Source of the DNA: Siphonodentalium dalli
Taxonomy: Eukaryota; Mollusca; Scaphopoda; Gadilida; Siphonodentaliidae
Length of the DNA stretch: 64,000 nt
Assembly (NCBI GenBank): GCA_032622095.1
Contig: CP136064.1
Span: forward strand, 8,363,512-8,427,511
Reading direction: 5' to 3'
The notes under the pieces are model-generated. The model saw only the letters and a program-made list of their open reading frames with translations, was not told where the DNA came from and ran no database searches. Positions 36,401-44,287 of this stretch are shown here, piece by piece (within the stretch, counting starts at the first letter, position 1; every line of letters starts with the position of its first letter). Position numbers and translations under genes: made by a program.

Positions 36401-39400
36401 ACAACATCAAACGCGGTGTGTCGGCTCTTTGAAGGCTACATTTAACAGCCTGCCGACGTCAAAACGAAACATCAAAGGGTCAGCACACGTGTGATCTTAC
36501 AACATTGTCACATCGCATGACTCGTATTCAGTGCCACGCCGGCATCGATGGCATGTCGTTTTCACTTTGATATGAAGCCGACGGAGTTGTCTGCTTGGGT
36601 CAATCGGGTGGGCGTTGATAACATGTCAGTTGTCACTCACGGGAAGGGTGCTAAATAATAATTGTTCGCCCACCCAGCTACCGGAAATTGCGGAATAATC
36701 AATAAAATATTCCGGAATGTATATTAAACCTTTCTAGTCGTCACTTCCGTGTCGGTGTGTTCAGCTTCCCGCCCGATCACATATCCCGATGGCGATGGAG
36801 TAATTTTACAAGGACAATAAATGAACACAACACAGGGGAATGACATTGTATATTTATTTTATTCAGTAATAAATTGAAGATGTGTACTTAGATATGTGAT
36901 TATGAGTGTCATGGGTGACAACTTCTTTGTATAATGGGCAGGAGCCGTTCTCAAACTTACCATGTCAGTGAGCATCACAATCATCGCCGTTCTGCATACT
37001 GGGCTTACCCACCCATAATAGTACCTATAATATGTGGTTAACCGGTTAATCGCGGTTTTTTGCCGTTCATAACCGGTCACGAAAAACCCATAACCGTCCC
37101 AGCTCTAACCACAAAGTTTATTATCTTCATTTGGAGAGATAGTGGCAATGCCAAGATAGCATACTTAGCCTGAAAAGTCACCACAAAGTTTATTATCTTC
37201 ATTTGGAGAGATAGTGGCAATGCCAAGATAGCATACTTAGCCTGAAAAGTCACCACAAAGTTTATTATCTTCATTTGGAGAGATAGTGGCAATGCCAAGA
37301 TAGCATACTTAGCCTGAAAAGTCACCACAAAGTTTATTATCTTCATTTGGAGAGATAGTGGCAATGCCAAGATAGCATACTTAGCCTGAAAAGTGACCAC
37401 AAAGTTTATTATCTTCATTTGGAGAGATAGTGGCAATGCCAAGAAAGAATACTTAGCCTGAAAAGTCCCCACAAAGTTTATGAACTAGAGGTGAGATATG
37501 AGAATGATATGAGGTGAGATATGAGAATGATCGGATTGAGCTTATTTGAGAAATTGCATTTGGTAGCATGTGTCGAATGGAATAGGAGGGAAGGGTTAAT
37601 TTTTGTTCTAAGCTGATCATTGGAAAGATACAGAAATGTAAAAAATAACAGTCATACCCCCCTCATAGTCCAGCTACTACTGAGTCAGTACAAGAGAGTA
37701 CAAATTATGTAGAGTTACTCCCCTTTGATCACTTGGATAAGTACATTCATCAAATAAAAACACAATCCGATAAAAAATACACAAGTTATCGCATCGGATA
37801 GCATGTGCTCACTGACAGATGGACAGAAGAAAGGTTTATCTGGACGTCAACATTATGTGTACTAGTGATGTGCGGTTTTATGGTTTCTCGGTTTTCTTAC
37901 ATTTTTATTTAAAAACCAATCTGCAATAAATCCTATTCTTCCGGTTTCAATTAATTGACACCTCTGATCGCTTTTCCAAGACGTGTGATTAGCGTACGCT
38001 TTTGTCAGCTGCTATTCACCACCACTGCAGCATTTTCAATTTGGAACATTTTGGTGTCATATGGGCATCATTGGGCGATAATGGCAGATACTCATATGGG
38101 CATCATTGGGCGATAATGGCAGATACTGCCACATAGACAATGGAAATCACTGGAAAATGGCTGGAATTATTATGCCATATATGATACCATCTGCTCGATG
38201 CATAGAGTCATTGGTGTATTGAGTAAAACCATAACAGAAACCAAAACCTGGTTTTTCGACAAAAACCATTCCGAATCCAAAACCGAAATGAAATTTCAAA
38301 ACCGCACATCACTAATGTGTACAATACATAGTATGGGTACACATAAATTTTAATATTTATAACTATTGAAATAGAGTGATGACCATTTAAGATTTACTTG
38401 TCTTTGAATAATACAGAGGTGTTACTGTACCTTACAAGAGTATTGAGAGTATGTGTGAGCATGTCAATGAGAGGCACATTGACATACATTTAAATGAGTT
38501 GCCTGAAGTGAGAAACAATGTCTATGATATAGCTATAGAGAGTGGTGTTATAAATTCCTTGTTTATGTCTCAAGCCGCCAACATAAGGGAAACCAAGATG
38601 AATGTTCTTTCTTTGTGACATCATTTATGTTGAACAATGTTATTAAAAGACAAATATAGATTTTGAGATTGGCCACAAATGGCCATGAATGATGAGGAAA
38701 GTCGGCAGAACATAAGGAATGTCAGCAGAACATGAGGAATGTCGGCAGAACATGAGGAATGTCGGCAGAACATGAGCGTTATTATCAAGCCTGGAAATAG
38801 TGTGTCTGACATTTGCAGCATGAGGTCCCCAGAGGGTGAATTTAGTGACGCTATCCCGCACAGCAGGCTAACATCACCAAATTCACCCTATGGGACCCTC
38901 ATAATGCTTAGGCCTCAACTGCTATGGGAGAACTAGGATCAGATTGAAGTTTCTCAGTTGAAGATGGTTATGTTTACCCATTATAGTCACCTCGATTATG
39001 CATTTTATCGTCTGCTATATCCCCTAATTTGCAGAAGATAAATTGCATAATTGAGGTGACTAATGGGTGAACATCACCAAATGGGGAACTTCAATTTGAT
39101 CATTGGTCTCCCATAGCAGTTGAGGCCTAAGCAGAATGAGGTTCCCAGAGGGTGAATTTAGTGACGCTATGCCAAACAGCAAGATAGCATCACCAAATTC
39201 ACCCTCTGGGGACATCATTCTGCAAATGTGAGACACACTAAATCTAGCCTTATTTGATACGTTGAATGGAGATGAAGTCCATGTGTTAGAATAAGAGCTG
39301 TGTTAGCCTGTGTGGAATAAGAGATTGTAAATTCAAACACGGGTATGTAGGAACCTAAATACTGAAGCGACCATCCGGAAACCCTCAAATCAGCAAAATT

Positions 39401-42400
39401 CTAAGTCGAACAAGTTGAAATTAGATGTTGTTTATGCCGTGAATGACAAACTAAGGGATAAACCTGATTTTTGCACTAATTTGAGATATTGTGGCAAGCA
39501 ACTTGTAATACCAAACATTTTGTTAATATTCATTTGAATTATGAACTAAGGTCCATAATTCATGCAAAAAAATTGGTACAAATCTGGTTTGCTCAATGTT
39601 TTGAGATATAGTCCAGGCACATAAGGTTTCACTAGTGTAACAAATCGGGGAAAACTGATTTTTTCAGGGATCAATAAGAACATGTTTATGAACAACGTGT
39701 CAAAAGTCCCCTAAAATCCGAGTTGAGCTTTTTGAGATATCTTGATTTTTCGGAATGGTTCAAATTCTGAAGCATCTCCATCAGGCCATATGGGAATGCA
39801 GTCATGTGTAGATCAATTAATTCCAAATTCATAATACATTGACATACATACAAACAATGCTTAGCCGTGAACCATATAAGTTGAATTGAAGTCCCAAAAT
39901 GGCCGCCAAAATGGCCAAAATAGAATGAAATTTACATTTTATGCATAATTGAATAGCTAGTCCCATAAGAGTGACAACACGCTCGAAATATGTGAGGAAG
40001 AATGATTGCAGAGAATAAGAGAAACATTTTATCGGGTATGTGCGAATTATCTCTAATATATATCGCGAGAGATATAGCGAAAAGCAAGGTCTCATAAAAT
40101 GGTTAAATCTGGACTTTTTGACCGCAAAGAAACGGGAGAATAAGGCAAATTTTTCTGCACTATTTATCTTGAATCGTGTGATATAAATGTACACTACACT
40201 GTAAAATGAAATTTAATAGCGAAGAATTGATTCTGTGACCTTTCATAGAAGCCGAAATATATGTGCTCATAGCAGTATCACTAATGTGACCGGACATCGT
40301 TTCTTTTGATATATACACCATCAAACCTTTCGAAATACACTGCTATAGAGCAGTATGAGAGATATTCATAGAGTAATGGGTGAATTGTGTAGATTATATT
40401 CTCCGTGTCTTAAAATATTAGTAATTTTTGCCTAAGAATAAGTAATAAAACACGAATATTTCGCTGTTATCACAAGAATGCATGGTGGTATACTATGAAA
40501 GCAATTTATCAAAACACAAAGGAGTACCATATACTTTCTTTAAAAAAATCTAAACTTGACCAAAATTGCCCACATACTCTGTGACAGAGACTGTCTTTAC
40601 ACCTGGAAATAATATTTGGTTATATTCACCAAGGTCACATATACGCGAAGGGTACTATGTTTTCTGCAACCGCATTACCGTGTGTATCCCTTCTCCCTAA
40701 TGTTACACATATCTGCTGAACTAACAACCATAACTAGCAACATTGAGTCAATGTTCAACGCTGAAATAACAGCTTTAAACGATGATCACCTGATATTTTG
40801 CACAAGTTCATGGGTGGTTTTGGCAAGATATTTTCAAACAACAAAATACGGAAAACTAATATTGTACATTGCGTAATAGCATATTCCAGTTGCAAGTTGC
40901 CGACTGAAGTAAGTTGAACAAATTGTTTACTAAGAGACCGGTTTGGAAGCAGCACGAAAATTAGTCGTATATCAAATGTACGATGTGCTGTCTATTTGAT
41001 CAGGTGTGATGCAGTGCTAATCTTTTGAAGAGGTGGCGGTTTCTTTGCAATATAATAAGAATTGCAACATACGTGTGTGGTTTATTATCATGTACAGTGA
41101 TGAACAATCCGGAAATGTAACTACTATTTATACCGCAAGGATATGCACTTAAGTTTCTGCGTTCCATTCAATAATTTATCATCACGCCGAACGAAACTAC
41201 CATACACTGTGTGGCGAAACATTACTTCGTATGTTGCATGCCCGAAATTATTATTTTTGGCCCCGACTGTAAACAGAAAACCCGAAATTTTAAAGACGTA
41301 ATTCATTGGGTTTGACCTGCGTTGCAATGGCCGATAAATCCTCCACATGGGCCTGTTTTAATGAACTGTGTACCTTTAAATATATTTAACAACAGACTTG
41401 TATATTGTTAATACGTATTTTACCTACTAGGTGGTTATATAATAAGTTGCCATCATTTCGGCTTAGCTTGGTGGTTGCGGCCATTTTGACAGCCATTTCA
41501 TGACCGCGTTTGTAGTATTCTGATCGTGTCACTATATTCGCTCTCGTACTCATATTTCACATATACTGGTATAACTTAGTAATGCATATGACTAGCTTAG
41601 ACAAAATAGAATATCAAAATACGACCAGATCGTTGACAACCAGTTTCGGGGGTAGGGTTATGTTTTTACAAGATTTGACAACTTATGATGTGCGTACTCG
41701 CTAGTTCTGCCTATTATAGCGACGGGGTGGTGTCTGTGCAGTTTTTAAAATAGATAGCTTGCGCCTATGTTTTGAGAAGCCTGAGAAATCCGACATCGAA
41801 TACATCAGTTTGTCTTCATAATCGTCAGTATTTTGGCTCAGTGTTTTATTTCATATCTATATATGCGAAATTCATTCGATATTTCCCTTTGAATGGGTGT
41901 CGTTGGTTCGAGAATTGTATATCGAACAATATTGAGTGCTTTTTGTATACGTTTCGGCTGAAAAATTGTTACAACATCCAATTATTTCCATCATTGTGAA
42001 AAATATTGTTTTGTTTAATTATTTGGAAAAAATGATGTAACTCAGAAAGCTCAAATCGGATTTTAGGGGACTTTTCGTGACGCGTCCGCGATGTTGTGGC
42101 CAAAATAATAAAAAAAAATCAGCTTTCCCCGATTTATTTCCTTACTTTTCCACTTCCATGTCTAATGTGCCTGGACTAATAATGTGGCAAGCAACTTGAG
42201 CAACTAAAATTGTTGAAATTGGTTCATATTTGTTCAAGTTATCAAGCCAGACGAATAGATGGATGGACGGATGGACGCAGTCAATCCAGTATATCCCCAA
42301 TTCTCTTTGATAGTGGGGGCATAATAACTCCTATCATCTACCATTTCCTATGAAATTCGCCGATACAATTGGCGACAACAAATTGGTGATAAAAACATCT

Positions 42401-43430
42401 GTATCGTTACTGCAGCTGCGATACAAGGTGCTCGTGACGTCATTGACTGGTTCAAAATCATGAATGAACTGACGTTACATCAATCGCGTGAAAAACCAAA
42501 TGACATTCCAACGTATATTCTTTCGTACTATAAACAAATAGTTCCAAGGTTTTAACATTATTTGATTGCCTACCATCATGGGTATTAAGGTATAACATAT
42601 CACAAAGTAACTAATATGTATTTGTTCAGTATTTATTATAAATTATATAAAACATGCATGTGTAATAGATTGTGTCCATTGAATACAATTTCAGTTAGGC
42701 ATATTCGCGTGAATTTGCAGGTTGTGAGAATTTAGCAAGAGAGCTAATAGCATGACACAGATACCTTTGCAGGTTGGGAGAATTTACTCAAGAAAGCTAT
42801 TCATCGGACACAAATTCAACAATATGGGAATTTAAGAAACTCCTAAATTGTAATTTGTGCGGTGGATTTCGTCACACCAATGGTAGATAAATAATGTGTT
42901 TGTAAAGATTCATGTATCGCGACTCGGCTAGTTTTCATGACCACATAGCGACACGGCGACCAAGGTCGCCTCGTCGCTATATGGCCATGAAAACTAGCCT
43001 TGTCACAATACATGAATAGATACAAACAAATTGTGTATATAACACATATTTCTTAGAAACAGTAGAAATACACCATAAACAAATAATGCAATCTATCACA
43101 TGTCAGGTTACATTCCTCCGTGTTCTTAACAGTATGCTATAAGGCTGCATGTAGTGATAGTACTTAGGGTGAATTTATTGGCATAATAGACAACCACACC
43201 ACTTTCATTCTGTTGTATTCGTAGTGTGTAGTGATATATAGTACTTACGGTGAATTTATTACCATCAGCATCTTAGACATTAATAACCACTCCGCTTTCG
43301 TTCTGTTGTATTCGTAGCGTGTAGTGATATATAGTACTTACGGCGAATTTATTACCATCAGCATCCTGGACAATCACACCGCTTTCATTCTGTTGTATTC
43401 GTAGCACCGGATGATTTAACAGAACCCTAT
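24305..43430 (-). CDS. MAO: Flavin monoamine oxidase (MAO-A/B type), C-terminal eight exons, 5'-partial
   Basis: In transcription order the exons are 43430-43342, 35833-35674, 34108-34012, 33552-33441, 31223-31126, 28776-28665, 26271-26209 and 24448-24305. All phases agree, giving 290 residues and a TAG stop. MAO oxidatively deaminates amines at the outer mitochondrial membrane with covalently bound FAD. Seen: GSVIK (the conserved active-site lysine), SGGCYTT (cysteine that carries FAD), [20 protein letters not shown] (second aromatic-cage tyrosine, FAD binding), and a tail [12 protein letters not shown] followed by a hydrophobic helix and HKYYK, which is the membrane anchor. A full MAO is about 520 residues. 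The N-terminal dinucleotide-binding half was looked for up to 64000 and not found. Introns are rich in nested transposons. Three exon edges are tandemly repeated. The A or B type cannot be assigned; invertebrates usually have a single ancestral-type MAO. Confidence 0.92.
24580..24683. mobile_element. Family B MITE, left half only
   Basis: CAGTAATGCTCTAATTAATC up to CATCGGAAAGCTCTG. The second arm is missing, so the palindrome is broken. Confidence 0.85.
24685..25670. other. MAO intron, no recognised exon
   Basis: Between the terminal MAO exon and the small exon at 26209. A 100-codon frame at 24990-25292 (+) matches nothing I know and is on the wrong strand for MAO. Confidence 0.45.
25671..25752. 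mobile_element. hAT-like terminus (…CGCAGGACCCTA)
   Basis: Ends GAATATTCGCAGGACCCTA, after a stretch rich in CGAAT motifs. The inverse start TAGGGTCCTGCGAATCG occurs at 62477, so the two mark one family's terminal repeat. The other end of this copy was not found. Confidence 0.45.
25765..26060. mobile_element. Family C element, left end degraded
   Basis: Core GATCCCAGGTCTCCCATAGC and a right arm ACTCACCCTCTGGGGACCTC..GCAAATGTGAGACACATCAT. Contains a poly-G tract at 25986-26002. Confidence 0.7.
26209..26271 (-). CDS. MAO: MAO small exon [20 protein letters not shown]
   Basis: A 63-bp exon with acceptor TTGACTTTATTAAAG and donor GATGAA|GTAAGT. It encodes [21 protein letters not shown], matching the family VLNALGKV...DIWVQEPES linker between the FAD domain and the C-terminal tail. 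Both edges are phase 0. It is too short to appear as a long reading frame and was found by looking for the missing linker. Confidence 0.9.
26355..27406. mobile_element. Tandem-bearing Helentron/pearl-like element, copy 2
   Basis: AACAAGGGGTACGCATCTAA start, about four ~165-bp units, a CCGCCCGCCCG tract and an end in CAAAAACTCGACTAA. Same organisation as 15538-16752 with fewer units, so the unit number varies between copies. It lies in the MAO intron. Confidence 0.75.
27407..27830. mobile_element. Family E element fragment (AACAAGAGATGGACTGT start)
   Basis: AACAAGAGATGGACTGT-[family B MITE]-GTCCGGTACATACCCCCCAT matches the uninterrupted start of the element at 50363. A 3' end was not identified. 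Confidence 0.65.
27424..27722. mobile_element. Family B palindromic MITE, copy 6, with a third arm
   Basis: CAGTAATGCCCTAATTAATC to TTAGGGCATTACTG with TA on both sides. The second arm (GAGAGCTTTCCGATGAATGG..CTGCTGTGGTTAAG) is present twice in tandem, so the element is 1.5 palindromes long. Confidence 0.88.
27920..28650. mobile_element. Twin-hairpin element (family C) with a TTAA insertion
   Basis: Left hairpin 27920-28015 (AGAGGGTGAATTTAGTGATG / CATCACCAAATTCACCCTCT), core with AGAATATAAAATGCATAATC, right hairpin split by the family A element at 28271-28597: GATAATGTCA-TTAA...TTAA-ATTCACCATCTGGGG. Confidence 0.82.
28271..28597. mobile_element. TTAA element, family A copy 3 (internally deleted)
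   Basis: TTAACCCTTTACCCAACAAA to ATTGTTGGGTAAAGGGTTAA. The first palindromic module is intact (28433-28498), while the second keeps only one arm (28525-28566). Confidence 0.88.
28665..28776 (-). CDS. MAO: MAO exon [15 protein letters not shown]
   Basis: The acceptor is TTGTTATTCAG and the donor AGGGAG|GTGAGT. It encodes [20 protein letters not shown] then [17 protein letters not shown], the most conserved MAO block, with the second aromatic-cage tyrosine in SGYMEG. One base (T) completes the codon begun in the previous exon, and it ends in phase 0. Confidence 0.95.
29030..29370 (-). mobile_element. tRNA-derived SINE in MAO intron
   Basis: On the - strand the head (29370-29299) has ATAGCTCAGTTGGTTTGC (A box) and GGTTCGAATCT (B box). 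The body contains ACAATATGCACACAGTAAAG and related motifs of the GTGCACACGGGAC type seen in invertebrate SINEs. The acceptor stem does not close, so it is a SINE and not a tRNA gene. Confidence 0.72.
29375..31120. other. MAO intron, mostly unannotated; contains a dispersed repeat
   Basis: 29880-30240 is similar to 55440-55755 plus 56738-56815 (shared CAAATCACCATACAGTTTAC-like and TATTAAAATGTACTGGTATA stretches). No exon recognised. A short palindrome CTCCCCAATATA / TATATTGGGGAG lies near 30325-30360. Confidence 0.5.
31126..31223 (-). CDS. MAO: MAO exon with covalent FAD cysteine (SGGCYTT)
   Basis: The acceptor is ATTTTTAATTTCAG and the donor GGAAG|GTAAAA. It encodes [26 protein letters not shown] and LTKFG. 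The Cys in SGGCY is the residue that forms the 8-alpha-S-cysteinyl FAD bond in MAO, and the following Tyr is one side of the aromatic cage. Two partial copies of this exon, each with an acceptor, lie at 31252-31346 and 31865-31960. Confidence 0.94.
31224..31346 (-). repeat. Partial duplicate of MAO FAD-cysteine exon, copy B
   Basis: 98 bp upstream of the real exon, the - strand repeats TTTTTAATTTCAG|CCCATCCATTATGAAGAG and continues to ACCACCATGAT, then reverts to intron-type sequence before the real acceptor. The cysteine codon TGT is CGA here (GGCCGATATACC), giving Arg. The 98-bp offset would shift the frame, so inclusion would end at a stop. Confidence 0.88.
31347..31860. mobile_element. 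TTAA-flanked element (AGGCACGGGC ends)
   Basis: 514 bp, ends AGGCACGGGCGGCG and AGCCCGTGCCT, with TTAA on both sides (31343-31346, 31861-31864). It is inserted in the intron part of the duplicated MAO exon unit: AATAAATAGC-TTAA / TTAA-AATAAATCATGG restores the unit seen at 31240-31260. The copy at 61767-62257 shares CAAAAACCGCCA[T/C]AAACAGAAAG. Confidence 0.85.
31865..31965 (-). repeat. Partial duplicate of MAO FAD-cysteine exon, copy C
   Basis: The - strand reads GACTTGCAG|CCCAACCAATATGAAGAG and on through TGGTCCGGAGACTGTTAT to ATCACCATGAT. It is more diverged than copy B but keeps the cysteine codon (SGDCYIT). It lost the pyrimidine-rich acceptor of the other copies. Confidence 0.85.
31970..32690. 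other. MAO intron, no recognised element
   Basis: A hairpin CGGTCCAAAACAG..CTGTTTTGGACCG lies at 32000-32045. No exon seen. Confidence 0.45.
32695..32943 (-). repeat. Copy of the ~120-bp tandem repeat
   Basis: The - strand carries GGAAACGGGTAGAGCTATC, TTTTATCGGGTCGCCGAGCC and an end CGGGCTCATCGGCTAGTATG-like sequence at 32691, matching 13905-14395. About two units. Confidence 0.75.
33441..33552 (-). CDS. MAO: MAO exon [19 protein letters not shown]
   Basis: The acceptor is TTCTTTAG and the donor GCTAAG|GTAGTT. It encodes [20 protein letters not shown] then [17 protein letters not shown], matching the family helix FILAHKARKLTRLTKEERLKK. One base completes the Gly codon of LMG and the exon ends in phase 0 before PIHYEE. 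Confidence 0.93.
33635..33985. mobile_element. Family C element, right end lost next to a MAO exon
   Basis: Left hairpin GTGCTGGACATATGCAGAAT..TAAATTCACCTTCTGTGGAC, core CCCCAACTTGGCATAAAACA and GGTCTCCCATAGTAGATGAG, then GAATGAGGTCCCCAGAG, where it stops about 25 bp before the donor of the MAO exon 34012-34108. Confidence 0.7.
34012..34108 (-). CDS. MAO: MAO exon [20 protein letters not shown]
   Basis: The acceptor is GTTTTGCCCAG and the donor ATGGG|GTATGT. It encodes [32 protein letters not shown]. It corresponds to the family DYCG...TLDDTKPDGS..IMG segment. It takes one base from the previous exon (making Gly) and leaves two. Confidence 0.92.
34110..34730. other. MAO intron, no recognised exon
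   Basis: 34240-34340 resembles 55100-55200 (GACATATTA, GAATGTAGCA, TAATAT spacing), a degenerate dispersed repeat. Confidence 0.45.
34735..34990. mobile_element. Family E repeat fragment
   Basis: AATTGACCGGAAAATGTAG, AAGGGGGATAACTCCAC, CGCAGGTGCACAGGTTGCCA and a GACGGATGGACGGAC tract, as in the arrays at 45434-46735 and 59930-60330. Confidence 0.7.
35262..35396 (+). repeat. ~57-bp tandem repeat, 2.5 copies
   Basis: AGATGTATGGACTGGTGTAT and TCCACGAACCTC recur three times. It lies in the MAO intron with no link to an exon. Confidence 0.85.
35674..35833 (-). CDS. MAO: MAO exon [20 protein letters not shown]
   Basis: The acceptor is GGTCACCTTTCAG and the donor GCGAG|GTATGT. It encodes [33 protein letters not shown] and [13 protein letters not shown], matching the MAO substrate domain (family PPTLTAKIHF...ERNQLIQRLPMGAVIK). 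The Lys in SVIK corresponds to the conserved active-site lysine. The acceptor and first ~45 bases are repeated as a 72-bp in-frame array immediately upstream on the - strand (35834-36203 and 37108-37466). Confidence 0.93.
35834..36203 (-). repeat. 72-bp minisatellite of a MAO exon start, first block
   Basis: Five units, each a copy of acceptor plus exon start: GTCACTTTTCAG|GCTAAGTATG, then codons for [15 protein letters not shown], then IINFVVTFQ leading to the next copy. 72 bp is 24 codons and the frame is open through all five units. The units are almost identical to each other but differ from the real exon at a few codons (LPLS for SPLP). Confidence 0.95.
36212..37107. mobile_element. hAT-type non-autonomous element with 8-bp target duplication
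   Basis: Ends TAGAGCTGGGACGGTTATG and CATAACCGTCCCAGCTCTA. ACCACAAA occurs immediately on both sides (36204-36211, 37108-37115). Subterminal GGTTAACCGGTTAACC and inverted GGTTAACCGGTTAATCG are present. 896 bp, no transposase frame. It splits the 72-bp MAO array. Confidence 0.93.
37108..37472 (-). repeat. 72-bp minisatellite of a MAO exon start, second block
   Basis: Five more units of the array after the hAT insertion. The outermost unit at 37430-37472 is the most diverged (AAGAAAGAATACTTAGCC), as expected for an array edge. Confidence 0.94.
37480..37854. other. MAO intron with degenerate family E tail
   Basis: GTGAGATATGAGAATGAT is duplicated at 37491-37530. 37640-37850 contains ACTCCCCTTTGATCACTTGG and CACTGACAGATGGACAG, resembling the tail at 44160-44220. 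Confidence 0.45.
37863..38314. mobile_element. hAT-type MITE with 8-bp target duplication
   Basis: Ends TAGTGATGTGCGGTTTTA and AAAACCGCACATCACTA. ATGTGTAC is on both sides (37855-37862, 38315-38322). 452 bp with an internal direct repeat TATGGGCATCATTGGGCGAT. No coding capacity. Confidence 0.93.
38785..39245. mobile_element. Twin-hairpin element (family C), near-complete
   Basis: CAAGCCTGGAAATAGTGTGT at the left; hairpin AGAGGGTGAATTTAGTGACG / CATCACCAAATTCACCCTAT; core with GCAGAAGATAAATTGCATAA; second hairpin; ends CTGCAAATGTGAGACACACT. The small repeat GGAATGTCGGCAGAACATGA precedes it at 38700-38780. Confidence 0.82.
39360..42310. mobile_element. Family E-like repeat split by a 2.57-kb element
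   Basis: Left part 39360-39608 and right part 42179-42310 join as ...TTTTGAGATA/ATGTGGCAAGCAACTT, matching the uninterrupted TTGAGATATTGTGGCAAGCA at 39480-39500. The right part ends GGATGGACGCAGTCAATCCA then a GGGGGCATAATAACT tail, as in other family E copies. Confidence 0.65.
39609..42178. mobile_element. 2.57-kb TIR element (TAGTCCAGGCACAT ends)
   Basis: Inverted termini TAGTCCAGGCACATAAGG and ATGTGCCTGGACTA extend, with gaps, to AAATCGGGGAAAACTGATTT and AAAAGTCCCCTAAAATCCGA. ATA is on both sides (39606-39608, 42179-42181). Internal frames (for example 39829-40194 on the - strand, 121 codons) match nothing I know, so it is taken as non-autonomous and its superfamily is open. Confidence 0.75.
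42890..43022. mobile_element. Foldback element (TTCATGTATCGCGACTCGGC arms)
   Basis: Arms GGCTAGTTTTCATGACCACA..GCGACACGGCGACC and GGTCGCCTCGTCGCTATATG..CATGAAAACTAGCC fold with a short loop, flanked by TGTTTGTAA / ATACAAACA. No coding capacity. Confidence 0.7.
43158..43341 (-). repeat. Tandem copies of a MAO exon's 3' end and donor
   Basis: On the - strand, after the real donor, ATTCGTAGC.. reads again as CTACGAATACAACAGAACGA..GATGCTGATGGTAATAAATTCACC|GTAAGT (43245-43320). A third, degenerate copy (CCCTAAGTACTA in place of the donor) is at 43158-43225. Unit about 95 bp. Reading through the first donor reaches a stop in the second copy. Confidence 0.85.
43342..43430 (-). CDS. MAO: MAO exon [18 protein letters not shown]
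   Basis: On the - strand the acceptor is TTCAATCAACAG and the donor is TTCGCC|GTAAGT. It encodes (D)[18 protein letters not shown] then [11 protein letters not shown], matching the MAO segment between the GGSGQ motif and the substrate-domain strand. It enters with two bases, so the preceding exon must end in one base (G). Partial copies of its 3' end with the donor follow at 43245-43320 and, more degenerate, at 43158-43230. Confidence 0.88.
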
Positions 43431-43919
43431 CTGTTGATTGAAAAATTATTTATTTCAATAAGAGACTCAGAAAAGTTTGTGACAAATTAAAGGGGAACTC
43501 TACCAAAATCCAGCCATTTATGGGAACATCTATTATATATACTCAACAGAATATATGCACATTATAGAGCACATGAGTGTATATTGCACTTATTCTTGGC
43601 TCAAATTTATTAATTTATTGGATATATTCTGTTGAGTACAGTATTAAATTAGGAACATGCACAATATGTTGAGGTCATTTTTTGCTCACGTTCGAAGGAA
43701 CAAGAAAGAACTGTTTTTTTCTATACATTTTATATAGTACAATACTACTCAAATCAATAATTATAATTAATGGCATGTTATTATTTGTTAATGTAGAATA
43801 CAACCATTATTTTTTACTAAATAGGTTCTCTCAATCAGTTATAAAAGTATACAGTGAAATGATCTATTACCCTCATATAGGGCCGCTACAGACAGTACAT
43901 GGAAGTAAACCTATAGAAT

Positions 43920-44195
43920 AAGTCGGACATAATTTTCTAAGTCAAAATAAGTTGAAAAAGAGGCGTAACCGCAATTAGCATCATGCGGAGAGACCGTCCT
44001 AAGGAGATTGCATACAAAAAATTATTGAAATCGGTTCATAGTGGTTCGAGTTATGAGGTCGGACGGACGGACGGCTCGACAGACAAACGGACGGACGAAG
44101 CGTGACGGACGGACAGACAGATGGACGGACGGACAGACGCAGTCAATCCAGTATACCCCCCATTTTCTTCGAAAGTGGGGATATAATTACTCCCC
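43920..44195. mobile_element. Family E 3' tail
   Basis: TAAGTTGAAAAAGAGGCGTAA, GTTCGAGTTATGAGGTCGGA, GGACGGACGG tracts, GCAGTCAATCCAGTATACCC and a CCCCATTTTC..GAAAGTGGGG hairpin before ATATAATTAC. Confidence 0.75.
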
Positions 44196-44287
44196 TTTGA
44201 TCCCTTGGGTAAGTACATACCTGCCAATGGGATGAAGGAAAGTGTTAATATTTTATAAATAAATAAATAAAATTAATTGATCAATAC

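Noticed and set aside
39829-40194. 121-codon - strand frame as a transposase
   Set aside because: No catalytic motif or similarity recognised. Its composition is that of AT-rich non-coding sequence.
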